Positions 17,576 through 25,875 of a DNA stretch of 64,000 nt are shown piece by piece. Every line of letters begins with the position of its first letter. The first letter of the stretch is position 1. Both the position numbers and the translations under genes were made by a program. The notes under the pieces are model-generated. The model ran no database searches and was not told the DNA's origin. It saw only the letters and a list, made by a program, of their open reading frames with translations. This DNA comes from Rhodococcus pseudokoreensis (GTDB lineage Bacteria; Actinomycetota; Actinomycetes; Mycobacteriales; Mycobacteriaceae): NCBI RefSeq assembly GCF_017068395.1, contig NZ_CP070619.1:7812001-7876000 (forward strand), written 5' to 3'.

Positions 17576-18377
17576 CCGAGGCTCGCATTCGTATGTCGCC
17601 GAGCAGGCGCCCGCTGGCGAGAGCGCCGATGCGGCGGGTCGCGAAGCGGGTGCTCACCGACGACACCCAGTTCATCAGCCCGGAGACGACGCTCGGCGGT
17701 GTGCTGCGCCGGTCCAGCGCCCGCAGCGCCGTCGCGACCACCTGGTCCGCGGTCTGCATGCGGCCGACGGCGGCGTCCTCGGAGCCGACGACGTCGAAGA
17801 ACTCGGTGCGGGTGGGGCCCGGGCAGACGGCGAGCACGGTGAGGCCGGTGCCTCTCGCCTCCGCCCACAACGCCTCCGTGAAGTTCAGGACGAACGCCTT
17901 CGTCGCCCCGTAGACGGCCATACCCGGAGTCGGCTGGAACGCCGCGGTGCTCGCCACGTTGACGAGTGCGCCGCGCCCGCGGAGCAGGTCGGGCAGGAAC
18001 GTGTGCGACAACTCGACGAGGGTGGTGACGTTGAGCTGGATCTCGGAGGTCAACCGGTCCAGGTCGGCGGACGCGAAATCTCCGTGCGTCCCGAATCCGG
18101 CGTTGTTGACGAGCGAGTCGACGCGGATGTCGCGCGCGGCGAGTTCGCTGCGCAACCGCGCGCCTGCGCCGGGTGCCGCGAGGTCGAACGGGAGCACGGT
18201 GACCGTCACGTGGTGTGCGGCGCGGAGTTCGGCGGCGAGTTGTTCGAGCCGGTCGGCGCGCCGCGCGACGAGGACGAGGTCGGCGCCGCGCCCGGCGAAG
18301 CGACGGGCGAATTCGGCACCGAGGCCCGCGCTCGCGCCGGTGATGAGGACGGTGGTTCCGGATGCGTCGAAAGGCAT
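17565..18377 (-). CDS. Short-chain dehydrogenase/reductase
   Basis: 270 residues from ATG 18377. The cofactor motif TGASAGLGAEFARRF is at about residues 13-27, DLAAPG at about 63-68, NNAGFGTHG at about 90-98 and the catalytic pair in YGATKAF at about 155-161. The profile is that of classical NAD(P)-dependent SDRs of the DltE/YqjQ kind acting on short- or long-chain ketones or alcohols; the substrate is unknown. It is divergent from a TetR gene with a palindromic operator between them, and so is probably regulated by it. The last 11 bases overlap the DUF2567 gene. Confidence 0.9.
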   Translation of the reverse strand: MPFDASGTTVLITGASAGLGAEFARRFAGRGADLVLVARRADRLEQLAAELRAAHHVTVTVLPFDLAAPGAGARLRSELAARDIRVDSLVNNAGFGTHGDFASADLDRLTSEIQLNVTTLVELSHTFLPDLLRGRGALVNVASTAAFQPTPGMAVYGATKAFVLNFTEALWAEARGTGLTVLAVCPGPTRTEFFDVVGSEDAAVGRMQTADQVVATALRALDRRSTPPSVVSGLMNWVSSVSTRFATRRIGALASGRLLGDIRMRASVTK

Positions 18378-18424
18378 GTCTGCTCCTAGCGGTGGGGTGA
18401 TCCCGAATGTAGTCAGTGCCATCT

Positions 18425-18443
18425 ATGTAGTCAATGACAACAT
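18425..18443. promoter_or_regulatory. Putative TetR operator between SDR and regulator
   Basis: ATGTAGTCA-A-TGACAACAT, an inverted repeat with one mismatch between the 9-base arms. A further copy of TGTAGTCA-TG lies at 18409-18419. It sits directly upstream of the TAGGCT element of the TetR gene, in the divergent promoter region. Confidence 0.6.
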
Positions 18444-18448
18444 TTTGC

Positions 18449-18454
18449 TAGGCT
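18449..18454 (+). promoter_or_regulatory. Putative -10 element of the TetR gene at 18461
   Basis: TAGGCT, 6 bases before GTG 18461, supporting that start and a leaderless transcript. Confidence 0.45.
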
Positions 18455-18460
18455 TGCGCC

Positions 18461-19060
18461 GTGTCCGCCGCCGAACAGCCCTACCACCACGGGAGTCTTC
18501 GCCAGGTGCTGCTCGCACGCGCCGAGAGCACCCTCGAGCGGGACGGCGTCGACGGCCTGTCCCTGCGACAGCTCGCCCGTGAGGCCGGGGTCAGTCACGC
18601 CGCACCGAGCAAGCACTTCCGCGACCGTCAAGCGCTGCTCGACGCACTCGCCGAATCCGGTTTCCGGCGGCTCACCGCCGCCCTCGAATGCGCGGTCGAC
18701 CAGGCCGAACCCCACGCCCGGGCTCGCTTCGCGGCGCTCGCCGACGCCTACGTGACCTTCGCGCTCGCGCACCGGGAGTTGCTGGCCCTGATGTACGGCA
18801 ACAAGCACGCGCCCGGAGCCGCCTCCCAGGTCGTGGAGGCGGGCCACACCTCGATGGACCTGACGGTCCGGATCGTCACCGAGGCCCAGGCCGCGGGCGA
18901 CATCGGACCCGGGGACGCCTCGCGCATCGCCCTCGTCGCGTTCGCCACCTTCCACGGGATCGCGACCCTCGCCGCCGGCGGGATGCTCGACGACGCGCCG
19001 GTGGACGAAGTGGTCACCGCCGCATCCGACACGTTCTGGCGGGGTCTCGCCCGGGCGTGA
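18461..19060 (+). CDS. TetR-family transcriptional regulator
   Basis: 199 residues. The N-terminal helix-turn-helix LSLRQLAREAGVSHAAPSKHF (about 29-49) is of the TetR type with a TetR_C-like helical domain behind it. Start GTG 18461 follows TAGGCT by 6 bases. It is divergent from the SDR gene and shares an intergenic palindrome (18425-18443), so the pair likely forms a one-component switch in which the regulator represses both genes until an unknown ligand binds. Confidence 0.9.
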   Translation: MSAAEQPYHHGSLRQVLLARAESTLERDGVDGLSLRQLAREAGVSHAAPSKHFRDRQALLDALAESGFRRLTAALECAVDQAEPHARARFAALADAYVTFALAHRELLALMYGNKHAPGAASQVVEAGHTSMDLTVRIVTEAQAAGDIGPGDASRIALVAFATFHGIATLAAGGMLDDAPVDEVVTAASDTFWRGLARA

Positions 19061-19155
19061 CGCGGCTCCCGGCGATCTCACAGCGCACTCCCGTCGCAGT
19101 CTCGAGTATCGGCGCTTACCTGGAGTCGGAAATGTCGATCCCCCAGGAGGCGAAG

Positions 19156-19500
19156 ATGATGCGTACCGACGAAGCCGGCTCGGCCCGTGGTGTCGTGGTG
19201 GTGACTGCCGCAGGCAGCGAGCAGGGCAGGCGCACCGCGCAGGAGTTGCTCGATTCGGGCTGGTGCGTCGCGGTCACCGCACGCACGGTCGTGGAACTGG
19301 CCCGGATCATGCCGGGCATGTCCGGTCACCGGCTGCTCGCGGTTGCCGCCGATCCGTCCGACCCCCGCCAGGTCGAGCAGCTGCTCGACCGCGTTCTCGG
19401 CCGCTTCGGCCGCATCGATTCGGTGCTCGGCGCGGAGCCGTCGGTCGCGGCGGCGTGGCGGCGGCGCACCTCGCAGGAGGGTGAAATCGCGGCCGCCTGA
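19156..19500 (+). CDS. Small Rossmann-fold protein, N-terminal SDR-like fragment
   Basis: 114 residues from ATG 19156, which has a strong AGGAGG 6 bases upstream. The sequence starts like an SDR (GVVVVTAAGSEQGRRTAQELL) and continues through DPSDPRQVEQLLDRVLGRFGRIDSVLG, the usual fourth and fifth secondary elements. It then stops with no Asn-Ser-Tyr-Lys catalytic half. The good ribosome site argues that it is translated, as either a dedicated short protein or a decayed SDR. It follows the TetR gene by 95 bases. No function can be given. Confidence 0.65.
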   Translation: MMRTDEAGSARGVVVVTAAGSEQGRRTAQELLDSGWCVAVTARTVVELARIMPGMSGHRLLAVAADPSDPRQVEQLLDRVLGRFGRIDSVLGAEPSVAAAWRRRTSQEGEIAAA

Positions 19501-19509
19501 CGGCCGGAT

Positions 19510-20244
19510 TCAGCTCGGCGGCCGGAGCGCCGCGAACTCGTCCGTCACCCGCAGGGTGGAGTCGGTGAACCGGTAGAGGGCGGCCGGGCGACCGCCGGTG
19601 CGGCCGGACGGTGCCGTGTTGCCGGTGGGGGTCAGCACCCCGCGGCGTCCGAGGACGCGCTGGAGGTTGGTCGCATCCACCTGGTAACCGAGTGCGGCGC
19701 AGTAGATCTCGCGCAGCGTCGACATGGAGAACTCGTCGGGCGCCAGCCCGAACGCGATGTTGGTGTAGGAGAGCTTGGCGGCGAGGCGGGTCCGGGCGTG
19801 CCGGACGACGGTGCCGTGGTCGAACGCCATCTCGGGCAGCGCCGACACTGGATGCCACGCGGTGTCCGGCGGCAGCTGCGGGTCGGCGGGGAGGGGGACG
19901 AGCCCGAGGAACGTCGACGCGATGGTGCGCGGTCCGGGCACCCGCCGCGGATCGCTGAACACCGAGAGCTGCTCGAGGTGGGAGACCTCCTGCACGTCCA
20001 CCTTCTCGGCCAGCTGGCGTCGCGCGGACGTCGTGAGGTCCTCGTCCTCGTGGAGGAGTCCGCCGGGCAGCGACCACGCGCCGGCCTGTGGATCGAGGGC
20101 CCGTTGCCACAGCAGCACGGCGAGCTCTCCGGTGCCCCCCGCGTGACGCATATCACCGCTGTGACCTGCATCGATATAGCCGGGGAAGTGGCGAACCTGG
20201 AACACCGCGGTAAGCACTTCATGCGTGGTGTTACTATTGGGCAT
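19510..20244 (-). CDS. nrtR: Nudix-related NAD-biosynthesis repressor NrtR
   Basis: 244 residues. The first part is a Nudix-like domain ([48 protein letters not shown]), and the C-terminal part, about 150-235, has a winged-helix-like segment ending in [11 protein letters not shown]. The Nudix box is degenerate, as usual for NrtR, where the domain senses ADP-ribose or a related NAD metabolite instead of hydrolysing it. It is divergent from nadA with a perfect palindrome at the start of both transcripts. ATG 20244 stands 7 bases after TAGGAT on the minus strand, supporting that start. Confidence 0.88.
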   Translation of the reverse strand: MPNSNTTHEVLTAVFQVRHFPGYIDAGHSGDMRHAGGTGELAVLLWQRALDPQAGAWSLPGGLLHEDEDLTTSARRQLAEKVDVQEVSHLEQLSVFSDPRRVPGPRTIASTFLGLVPLPADPQLPPDTAWHPVSALPEMAFDHGTVVRHARTRLAAKLSYTNIAFGLAPDEFSMSTLREIYCAALGYQVDATNLQRVLGRRGVLTPTGNTAPSGRTGGRPAALYRFTDSTLRVTDEFAALRPPS

Positions 20245-20267
20245 GTTTTCGATCCTAAGTCGAAAAC
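20245..20267. promoter_or_regulatory. NrtR operator between nrtR and nadA
   Basis: GTTTTCGA-N7-TCGAAAAC is a perfect 8-7-8 inverted repeat. It directly abuts the nrtR ATG and covers the minus-strand TAGGAT (20252-20257), so binding would block nrtR and probably nadA. It is the only strong palindrome in the 78-base divergent region. Confidence 0.75.
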
Positions 20268-20322
20268 CTCGATTTCGGAAATTCGGGCCAGCCCGCCCGA
20301 GTTCACGGTGAAGGAGCAAGCC

Positions 20323-21360
20323 ATGACGACCACGACGTTGTGGGCGGGTACCAACCCGCAGATTCAGGACGGTCCCGGCGGTTACGCGGGCGTCGAGGCG
20401 AGCGAAGAGTGGGCTGCCGAGATCAAACGGCTGGCACGCGAGCGGGGAGCGACGCTCCTCGCGCACAACTACCAGCTGCCCGCCATCCAGGACGTGGCCG
20501 ACCACGTCGGCGACTCCCTGGCACTCTCGCGCATCGCGGCGGAGGCCCCCGAGGACACGATCGTGTTCTGCGGGGTGCACTTCATGGCCGAGACCGCGAA
20601 GATCCTCAGCCCCGCCAAGACGGTGCTGATCCCGGACGAGCGCGCGGGCTGCTCACTGGCCGACTCGATCACCGCCGATCAGCTGCGCGAGTGGAAGGCC
20701 GAGTACCCCGACGCCGTCGTCGTGTCGTACGTCAACACCACCGCCGAGGTGAAGGGTCTGACAGACATCTGCTGCACGTCGTCCAACGCCGTCGACGTGG
20801 TCGCGTCGATCGACCCCGACCGCGAGGTCCTGTTCCTGCCCGACCAGTTCCTCGGCGCCCACGTCAAGCGCGTCACCGGTCGCAAGAACATGCAGATCTG
20901 GGCCGGCGAGTGCCACGTCCACGCCGGCATCAACGGCGACGAGCTCACCGCGCAGGCCAAGGCGCACCCCGGTGCCGAACTGTTCGTCCACCCCGAATGC
21001 GGTTGCGCCACCTCGGCGCTCTACCTCGCCGGCGAGGGATTCGTGCCCGAGGACAAGGTGAAGATCCTGTCGACGGGCGGCATGCTCGACGCCGCGCGCG
21101 CCACCGGGGCCAAGCAGGTTCTCGTGGCCACCGAGGTCGGGATGCTGCACCAGCTGCGCAAGGCCGCGCCGGAGGTCGACTTCCAGGCCGTCAACGACCG
21201 CGCGTCCTGCCCGTACATGAAGATGATCACCCCCGCCGCCCTGCTCCGCTGCCTGCTCGAGGGCAAGGACGAGGTTCACGTCGATCTCGCGACCGCCGAG
21301 CGTGCCCGCAAGTCGGTGCAGCGGATGATCGAGATCGGAAACCCGGGCGGCGGCGAGTGA
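20323..21360 (+). CDS. nadA: Quinolinate synthase NadA
   Basis: 4Fe-4S enzyme that condenses iminoaspartate with dihydroxyacetone phosphate to quinolinate, the second step of de novo NAD synthesis. 345 residues. Conserved motifs include [37 protein letters not shown], and HPECGC near residue 225; three conserved cysteines for the cluster lie in RAGC, HPECGC and [11 protein letters not shown] 20323 has AAGGAG 6 bases before it. The stop overlaps the GTG start of nadB (GTGA). NrtR repression through the palindrome 56 bases upstream is likely. Confidence 0.96.
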   Translation: MTTTTLWAGTNPQIQDGPGGYAGVEASEEWAAEIKRLARERGATLLAHNYQLPAIQDVADHVGDSLALSRIAAEAPEDTIVFCGVHFMAETAKILSPAKTVLIPDERAGCSLADSITADQLREWKAEYPDAVVVSYVNTTAEVKGLTDICCTSSNAVDVVASIDPDREVLFLPDQFLGAHVKRVTGRKNMQIWAGECHVHAGINGDELTAQAKAHPGAELFVHPECGCATSALYLAGEGFVPEDKVKILSTGGMLDAARATGAKQVLVATEVGMLHQLRKAAPEVDFQAVNDRASCPYMKMITPAALLRCLLEGKDEVHVDLATAERARKSVQRMIEIGNPGGGE

Positions 21361-22925
21361 GCAGCCCGGCCCGGGGGATTTCCTGGGAAGAGCACGCCGA
21401 CCTCGTCGTGGTGGGCGGTGGTGTGGCCGGACTGACGGCCGCACGCACCGCCTCGCTGCGCGGGCTGACCGTGCTCACCGTCAGCAAGGGTGGGGCGACG
21501 GACACCGCGACGCAGTACGCGCAGGGCGGCATCGCCGTGGTCGGTGACGCCGTCACCGATTCGGTGGACTCGCACGTGGCCGACACGTGCGAGGCCGGTG
21601 TCGGCCTCTGTGACGAGGACGCCGTGCGGTCGATCGTGGCCGGCGGCCGCGACGCCGTGGCCGCGCTGACCGATCTGGGTGCGGTGTTCGACCGCGGCCG
21701 CGACGGCGCCGTGTCACGCACCCGCGAGGGCGGGCACAGCACCCGGCGGATCATCCACGCCGGCGGCGACGCCACCGGTGCGGAGGTCCAGCGCGCACTG
21801 GGTGCGGCCGGGCTTCCGGTCCTGTTCGACAGTTCCGCCGTCCGCGTGCTCACCGATGCGCGCGGCGTCACCGGGGTTCTCGTCGACTCCCCGCGCGGAC
21901 TCGGCGTGATCCACACACCCGCCGTCCTCCTGGCGACCGGCGGACTCGGGCAGCTGTACGCCTGCAGCACCAACCCGCCCGGCGCCACCGCCGACGGCAT
22001 CGCGCTCGCACTCGACGCGGGCGCGGCCGTCGCCGATCTCGAGTTCGTGCAGTTCCACCCGACCGTGCTGTTCACCCCCGGCGGTCTCGGCCGGCGTCCG
22101 CTGATCAGCGAGGCCGTCCGCGGCGAGGGCGCGATCCTCGTCGACGCCAACGGCGATTCGGTGACCGCAGGCGTGCATCCGCGCGGCGACCTGGCACCCC
22201 GCGACGTCGTGTCGCGGGCCATCGCGTCGCGGCTGCGGGAACTGGGACACGACCACGTCTACCTCGATGCCCGTCAGCTGTCCGGGTTCGCGCAGCGGTT
22301 CCCGACCGTGACGGCGTCCTGCCTGGAAGCCGGGATCGACCCGCGCGAACAGCTGATTCCGGTCGCGCCCGCCGCGCACTACTCGTGCGGCGGCGTGGTC
22401 ACCGACGTCGACGGTCGCACCGCCGTCCCCGGCCTCTACGCGGCGGGCGAGGTGGCCCGCACCGGGCTGCACGGCGCGAACCGGCTGGCCTCCAACAGCC
22501 TCCTCGAAGGCCTGGTGGTCGGCGAACGGGCCGGCGCCGCGGCCGTCGAACGCGCCGATCTGCGCGTCGAGGCGGCCGACGCGCAGCGACGCGCACTGCC
22601 GTCCGCGCCGCGGGAACTGGTGCAAGAGTTGATGACCGGCAACGCCTCCGTCGTCCGGGACGGCGCAGGCCTCGAGGCCGTCGCCGCCGCCCTCGCCGCC
22701 GCGCCGCGCACGGTGCCCGAGGGACAGACCGCGCTCGAAGACGCCGCGCTGACCCTGACGGCGGCAGCGCTCGTGCTCGCCGCAGGCGCGCGCACCGAAA
22801 GTCGCGGATGCCACACCCGCAGCGACTACCCGGAGACGTCCGACGAGTGGCGCCGCAGCACGCACGTGCGCCTGCGCGACGGCGAACTCGAGCTTCTCCA
22901 ACCCCAACTGACAGGAGTGCTGTGA
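21357..22925 (+). CDS. nadB: L-aspartate oxidase NadB
   Basis: FAD enzyme that oxidises L-aspartate to iminoaspartate for NadA. 522 residues. It starts at GTG 21357, overlapping nadA by four bases. The dinucleotide motif [15 protein letters not shown] is at about 15-29, then [32 protein letters not shown] (about 228) and the FAD-binding [22 protein letters not shown] near 365-385. [15 protein letters not shown] near the C-terminus is the family signature shared with SdhA. It is followed by nadC with a one-base overlap (TGATG). Confidence 0.95.
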   Translation: MSSPARGISWEEHADLVVVGGGVAGLTAARTASLRGLTVLTVSKGGATDTATQYAQGGIAVVGDAVTDSVDSHVADTCEAGVGLCDEDAVRSIVAGGRDAVAALTDLGAVFDRGRDGAVSRTREGGHSTRRIIHAGGDATGAEVQRALGAAGLPVLFDSSAVRVLTDARGVTGVLVDSPRGLGVIHTPAVLLATGGLGQLYACSTNPPGATADGIALALDAGAAVADLEFVQFHPTVLFTPGGLGRRPLISEAVRGEGAILVDANGDSVTAGVHPRGDLAPRDVVSRAIASRLRELGHDHVYLDARQLSGFAQRFPTVTASCLEAGIDPREQLIPVAPAAHYSCGGVVTDVDGRTAVPGLYAAGEVARTGLHGANRLASNSLLEGLVVGERAGAAAVERADLRVEAADAQRRALPSAPRELVQELMTGNASVVRDGAGLEAVAAALAAAPRTVPEGQTALEDAALTLTAAALVLAAGARTESRGCHTRSDYPETSDEWRRSTHVRLRDGELELLQPQLTGVL

Positions 22926-23794
22926 TGGCCGACCACGTCCTTCCCGACGGTCTGGACGCGGACGAGGTCCGCACGCTCGTGCACCTCGCGCTGGACGAGG
23001 ACCTGCGGTACGGACCTGACGTGACATCCGCGTCCACGGTTCCGGCCGACGCGGTCGCCAAGGCATCCGTGGTCTCCCGCGCGCACGGCACCGTCGCCGG
23101 CCTCGACGTGGGACTGCTCGTGCTCGACGAGGTGATCGGGGCGGGCCGCTACGAGGTCCTCGACCGGGTCGCCGACGGCACGCGGATCGTGCCCGGCCAG
23201 GCCGTGCTGACGGTGTCCGCGCCCACGCAGGGGCTGCTCACCGCGGAACGGACGATGCTCAACCTGGTCTGCCACCTGTCCGGCATCGCCACCGCGACGT
23301 CCGCGTGGGTGGATGCGGTCGAGGGCACCGGGGCGAAGATCCGCGACAGCCGCAAGACGTTGCCGGGACTGCGGTCGCTGCAGAAGTACGCCGTCCGGGT
23401 GGGCGGCGGTGTCAACCACCGCATGGGGCTCGGCGACGCCGCGCTGATCAAGGACAACCACGTCGCCGCCGCGGGGTCGGTGGTGGCGGCGCTGCGGGCC
23501 GTCCGCGCCGCCGCACCGGACATCGAATGCGAGGTGGAGGTCGACAGCCTCGCGCAACTCGACGAGGTACTTGCCGAGAACGTGGAACTGGTGCTCCTCG
23601 ACAACTTCCCGCTGTGGCAGACCCAGATCGCGGTGCAGCGCCGCGACGCGAACGCCCCCGCCACCAAGCTCGAATCGTCGGGCGGTCTCACGCTGGACGT
23701 CGCGGCCGAGTACGCCGCGACCGGAGTCGACTACCTCGCGGTCGGTGCACTCACCCATTCGGTGACCGTGCTGGATCTCGGCCTCGACATGTGA
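22925..23794 (+). CDS. nadC: Nicotinate-nucleotide pyrophosphorylase NadC
   Basis: Uses PRPP to decarboxylate and phosphoribosylate quinolinate to nicotinate mononucleotide, the third step of the pathway. 289 residues. It shows RYGPDVTSAS, ERTMLNLVCHLSGIAT, IRDSRKTLPGLRSLQKYAVRVGG with the Arg-Lys pair of the active site, HRMGLGDAALIKDNH and VEVEVDS-type strands, all typical of NadC. It begins at ATG 22925, sharing one base with the nadB stop. nadA-nadB-nadC thus form one tightly coupled operon, ended by the palindrome at 23799-23846. Confidence 0.96.
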   Translation: MADHVLPDGLDADEVRTLVHLALDEDLRYGPDVTSASTVPADAVAKASVVSRAHGTVAGLDVGLLVLDEVIGAGRYEVLDRVADGTRIVPGQAVLTVSAPTQGLLTAERTMLNLVCHLSGIATATSAWVDAVEGTGAKIRDSRKTLPGLRSLQKYAVRVGGGVNHRMGLGDAALIKDNHVAAAGSVVAALRAVRAAAPDIECEVEVDSLAQLDEVLAENVELVLLDNFPLWQTQIAVQRRDANAPATKLESSGGLTLDVAAEYAATGVDYLAVGALTHSVTVLDLGLDM

Positions 23795-23798
23795 CCCC

Positions 23799-23846
23799 AC
23801 CTGTGAGTACTTATTAACCGCCGGCGGTTAATAAGTACTCACAGGT
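23799..23846. terminator. Perfect 48-bp palindrome between convergent genes
   Basis: All 48 bases are self-complementary (24-base arms, no spacer). The core GTGAGTACTTATTAACCG differs by one base from the core at 12245-12290. It starts five bases after the nadC stop, and its last base is the first of the convergent LysE-family stop. It is probably a bidirectional terminator belonging to an intergenic repeat family. Confidence 0.85.
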
Positions 23847-24475
23847 CAGACGGCACGGCGAATCGTCGCCAGGAACGTGGCCGCGACGAAGAACAACCCG
23901 GAGAACGTCCGGTTGGTGGTCCGCTGCTGGCGCGGTGAGCGCATCAGCCGCAGGACTTTCGACGCGAGCCCGGTGTAGCCGGTCATGACGACGACGTCGA
24001 CCGCGACCATGGTGGCGGCGATGATCAGGTACTGGGGGAGCAGCGGCGCCGACGGGGTGATGAACTGCGGGAGCACCGCCAGCATGAAGACGACGGCCTT
24101 GGGGTTGCTGGCGTTGACGAGGAAACCGCGCAGCGTCATCGCGGGTCCGCTGGTCTCGGCGACCTCACCGTCGACCCCGGACACGTCGGTCGCGCTCGCC
24201 CGCCACTGCCGGACGCCGAGATACACCAGGTAGGCGACGCCGAACCACTTGATCACCGTGAACGCGAGGGTCGAGTTCGCGAGCAGCGCCCCGAGCCCGG
24301 CGGCGACCACCGCGATCTGCAGCAGCAAACCCAGTTGGAGACCGGCGATGTTCCAGTAGCCGCGCCGCAGCCCGAATCGCATTCCGGTGGCCATCGACGC
24401 GATCGCACCGGCGCCCGGCGACAAACTGATCACGCACGACGCCCCGAGCACTGCACACCACATCTGCCACGACAC
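23846..24475 (-). CDS. LysE/RhtB-family amino-acid exporter
   Basis: 209 residues, six predicted membrane spans. The N-terminal VSWQMWCAVLGASCVISLSPG carries the LSPGPG-like signature (LSPGAGAIASMATGMRFGLRRG) of the RhtB family, and NPKAVVFMLAVLPQFI near residue 130 is its second landmark. It exports amino acids or related metabolites driven by the proton gradient; the substrate is unknown. I used GTG 24475 because it leaves the usual 5-10 residues before the first span; an inner ATG at 24463 is possible. It is convergent with nadC. Confidence 0.85.
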   Translation of the reverse strand: MSWQMWCAVLGASCVISLSPGAGAIASMATGMRFGLRRGYWNIAGLQLGLLLQIAVVAAGLGALLANSTLAFTVIKWFGVAYLVYLGVRQWRASATDVSGVDGEVAETSGPAMTLRGFLVNASNPKAVVFMLAVLPQFITPSAPLLPQYLIIAATMVAVDVVVMTGYTGLASKVLRLMRSPRQQRTTNRTFSGLFFVAATFLATIRRAV

Positions 24476-24510
24476 GTGGTGATCGTACGTCGCGTCCCGC
24501 CGTGTTCCGG

Positions 24511-25827
24511 TTACGGGGGATTCGTGCAGCTGAGGGGCGGATCGACGAGGGAGCAGACCCCGGCGCGACGGCCGGGTTCGTAGCCTTGTGGGAGCCCGTT
24601 CGCGACGACGTCCCGGTAGGTCGCCACCGCATCGGTCGGCCGCCGGGTGAGGGTGGGATCGGTCAGCGCGTCGACGGTGAACAGGCCGAACCGGGGACGG
24701 AACGTGCCCCATTCGTAATTGTCGGTGATCGACCAGTAGTTGTATCCGATCACCGGTGCGCCGTCGGCCCGCGCCCGCTCCATCCAGTAGAGGTGGTCGC
24801 GGAGATGATCGGACCGGGTGTAGCCATCCGGGCGCGGTGTCCCGTCGTCGGTGGGCATGCCGTTCTCCACGACGTACAGCGGCAGTCCCGGGAACTTGCG
24901 GGTGTACCGCATCAGGGCGTGGTAGATGCCGTCCGGCTGGGGACTGATGTCGTAGAACGCGTCGGTGACCGCGTTCACCGCGGTGAGGTTGTCGAGGGAG
25001 AGCCCGTAGTAGTAGTCGACGCCGAGGAAGTCGAGTTTGTCGCGGACGCGGTCGACGAACGTGGCGTCGAGCGCGTCCATGGCGGCCGGGACGTAGGCGA
25101 GGTTGCTGCTGACCCGGGCGCCCGGATCGATCCCGTGGATCAGGTCGTACGCGCGGCGGTGGACCTCGACGAGCCGGTCGAGCATCTGCGGCGCCCGGTC
25201 GGGGCCGATGCCGCCGAACGTCAGCTCCTTCTGCACGTACACGGTCGGCTCGTTGATCGTGATCCAGATCGCGCCCACACCGGCATAGCGCTCGACCACT
25301 TTCTGCGCGTTCGCGAGCCAGTCGTCGACGATCTCCGGGTTCGCCCACCCGCCCCGGTCCGCGACCCACCCCGGGTACACCCAGTGGTCGAGCGTGATCA
25401 TCGGGGTCATGCCGTGGCCGGTGATCTCGCGGACGACGTCGTCGTAGTACCGCAGCTCGGTCTCGTCCCACACGCCCGGCGCGGGCTGCAGTCGTGCCCA
25501 CTCGACGCCGAACCGGAACACGTCGACACCCAGATCCGCGGCGCGGGTGATGTCCTCGCTGTGCCGGTGCCGGAAGTCGACGGAGTTTCCGATCGCGTCG
25601 TGGGTACGGCCGGAGTCGGAATACCGGCGCCAGTTGCTGTCCGGGGAGGAACCCTCCGACTGGAACCCGGACGTCGCCACGCCCCACAGGAAGTCGCCGG
25701 GGAGAGGGTCGGCGTGCACCGCGGCGGCGGGGCTCAGCAAGCACAGTAGAACCGCGCCGGCACCCAGGAGTCGCGAGGGAGTCCGCACCGGCCGAACAGT
25801 AGCGGAAACGCTGTCCCGAGTGCGCAC
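24511..25827 (-). CDS. Secreted GH1-family beta-glycosidase
   Basis: 438 residues. The first 40 residues form a signal peptide (TPSRLLGAGAVLLCLLSPAAAVHA, cleaved before DPLPGDF). The mature part is a GH1 barrel: FLWGVATSGFQSEG at the start, ITINEPTVYVQ with the acid/base Glu near 195 and LYVVENGMPTDDGTPR with the nucleophile Glu near 330. Secreted GH1 enzymes cut beta-linked glucosides, galactosides or similar outside the cell; the sugar cannot be told. It is divergent from the acyl-CoA dehydrogenase gene with an inverted repeat in between (25837-25864). Confidence 0.88.
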   Translation of the reverse strand: MRTRDSVSATVRPVRTPSRLLGAGAVLLCLLSPAAAVHADPLPGDFLWGVATSGFQSEGSSPDSNWRRYSDSGRTHDAIGNSVDFRHRHSEDITRAADLGVDVFRFGVEWARLQPAPGVWDETELRYYDDVVREITGHGMTPMITLDHWVYPGWVADRGGWANPEIVDDWLANAQKVVERYAGVGAIWITINEPTVYVQKELTFGGIGPDRAPQMLDRLVEVHRRAYDLIHGIDPGARVSSNLAYVPAAMDALDATFVDRVRDKLDFLGVDYYYGLSLDNLTAVNAVTDAFYDISPQPDGIYHALMRYTRKFPGLPLYVVENGMPTDDGTPRPDGYTRSDHLRDHLYWMERARADGAPVIGYNYWSITDNYEWGTFRPRFGLFTVDALTDPTLTRRPTDAVATYRDVVANGLPQGYEPGRRAGVCSLVDPPLSCTNPP

Positions 25828-25836
25828 ATTGGGGGA

Positions 25837-25864
25837 TACTGGCGAGTAGGACTACCCGCCAGTA
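25837..25864. promoter_or_regulatory. Inverted repeat in the GH1/acyl-CoA dehydrogenase promoter region
   Basis: TACTGGCGAGTAG-GA-CTACCCGCCAGTA has 13-base arms with one mismatch and a 2-base spacer, a size typical of TetR operators of fatty-acid genes. It overlaps GATACT (25835-25840), a possible -10, and ends just before the AGGAGG of the acyl-CoA dehydrogenase gene. No regulator gene is next to it. Confidence 0.65.
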
Positions 25865-25875
25865 GGAGGCGCGTC

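Noticed and set aside
23846..25744. One 632-residue gene covering the exporter and the glycosidase
   Set aside because: The long frame is read-through upstream of the LysE start; the GH1 gene occupies another frame with its own signal peptide and motifs.
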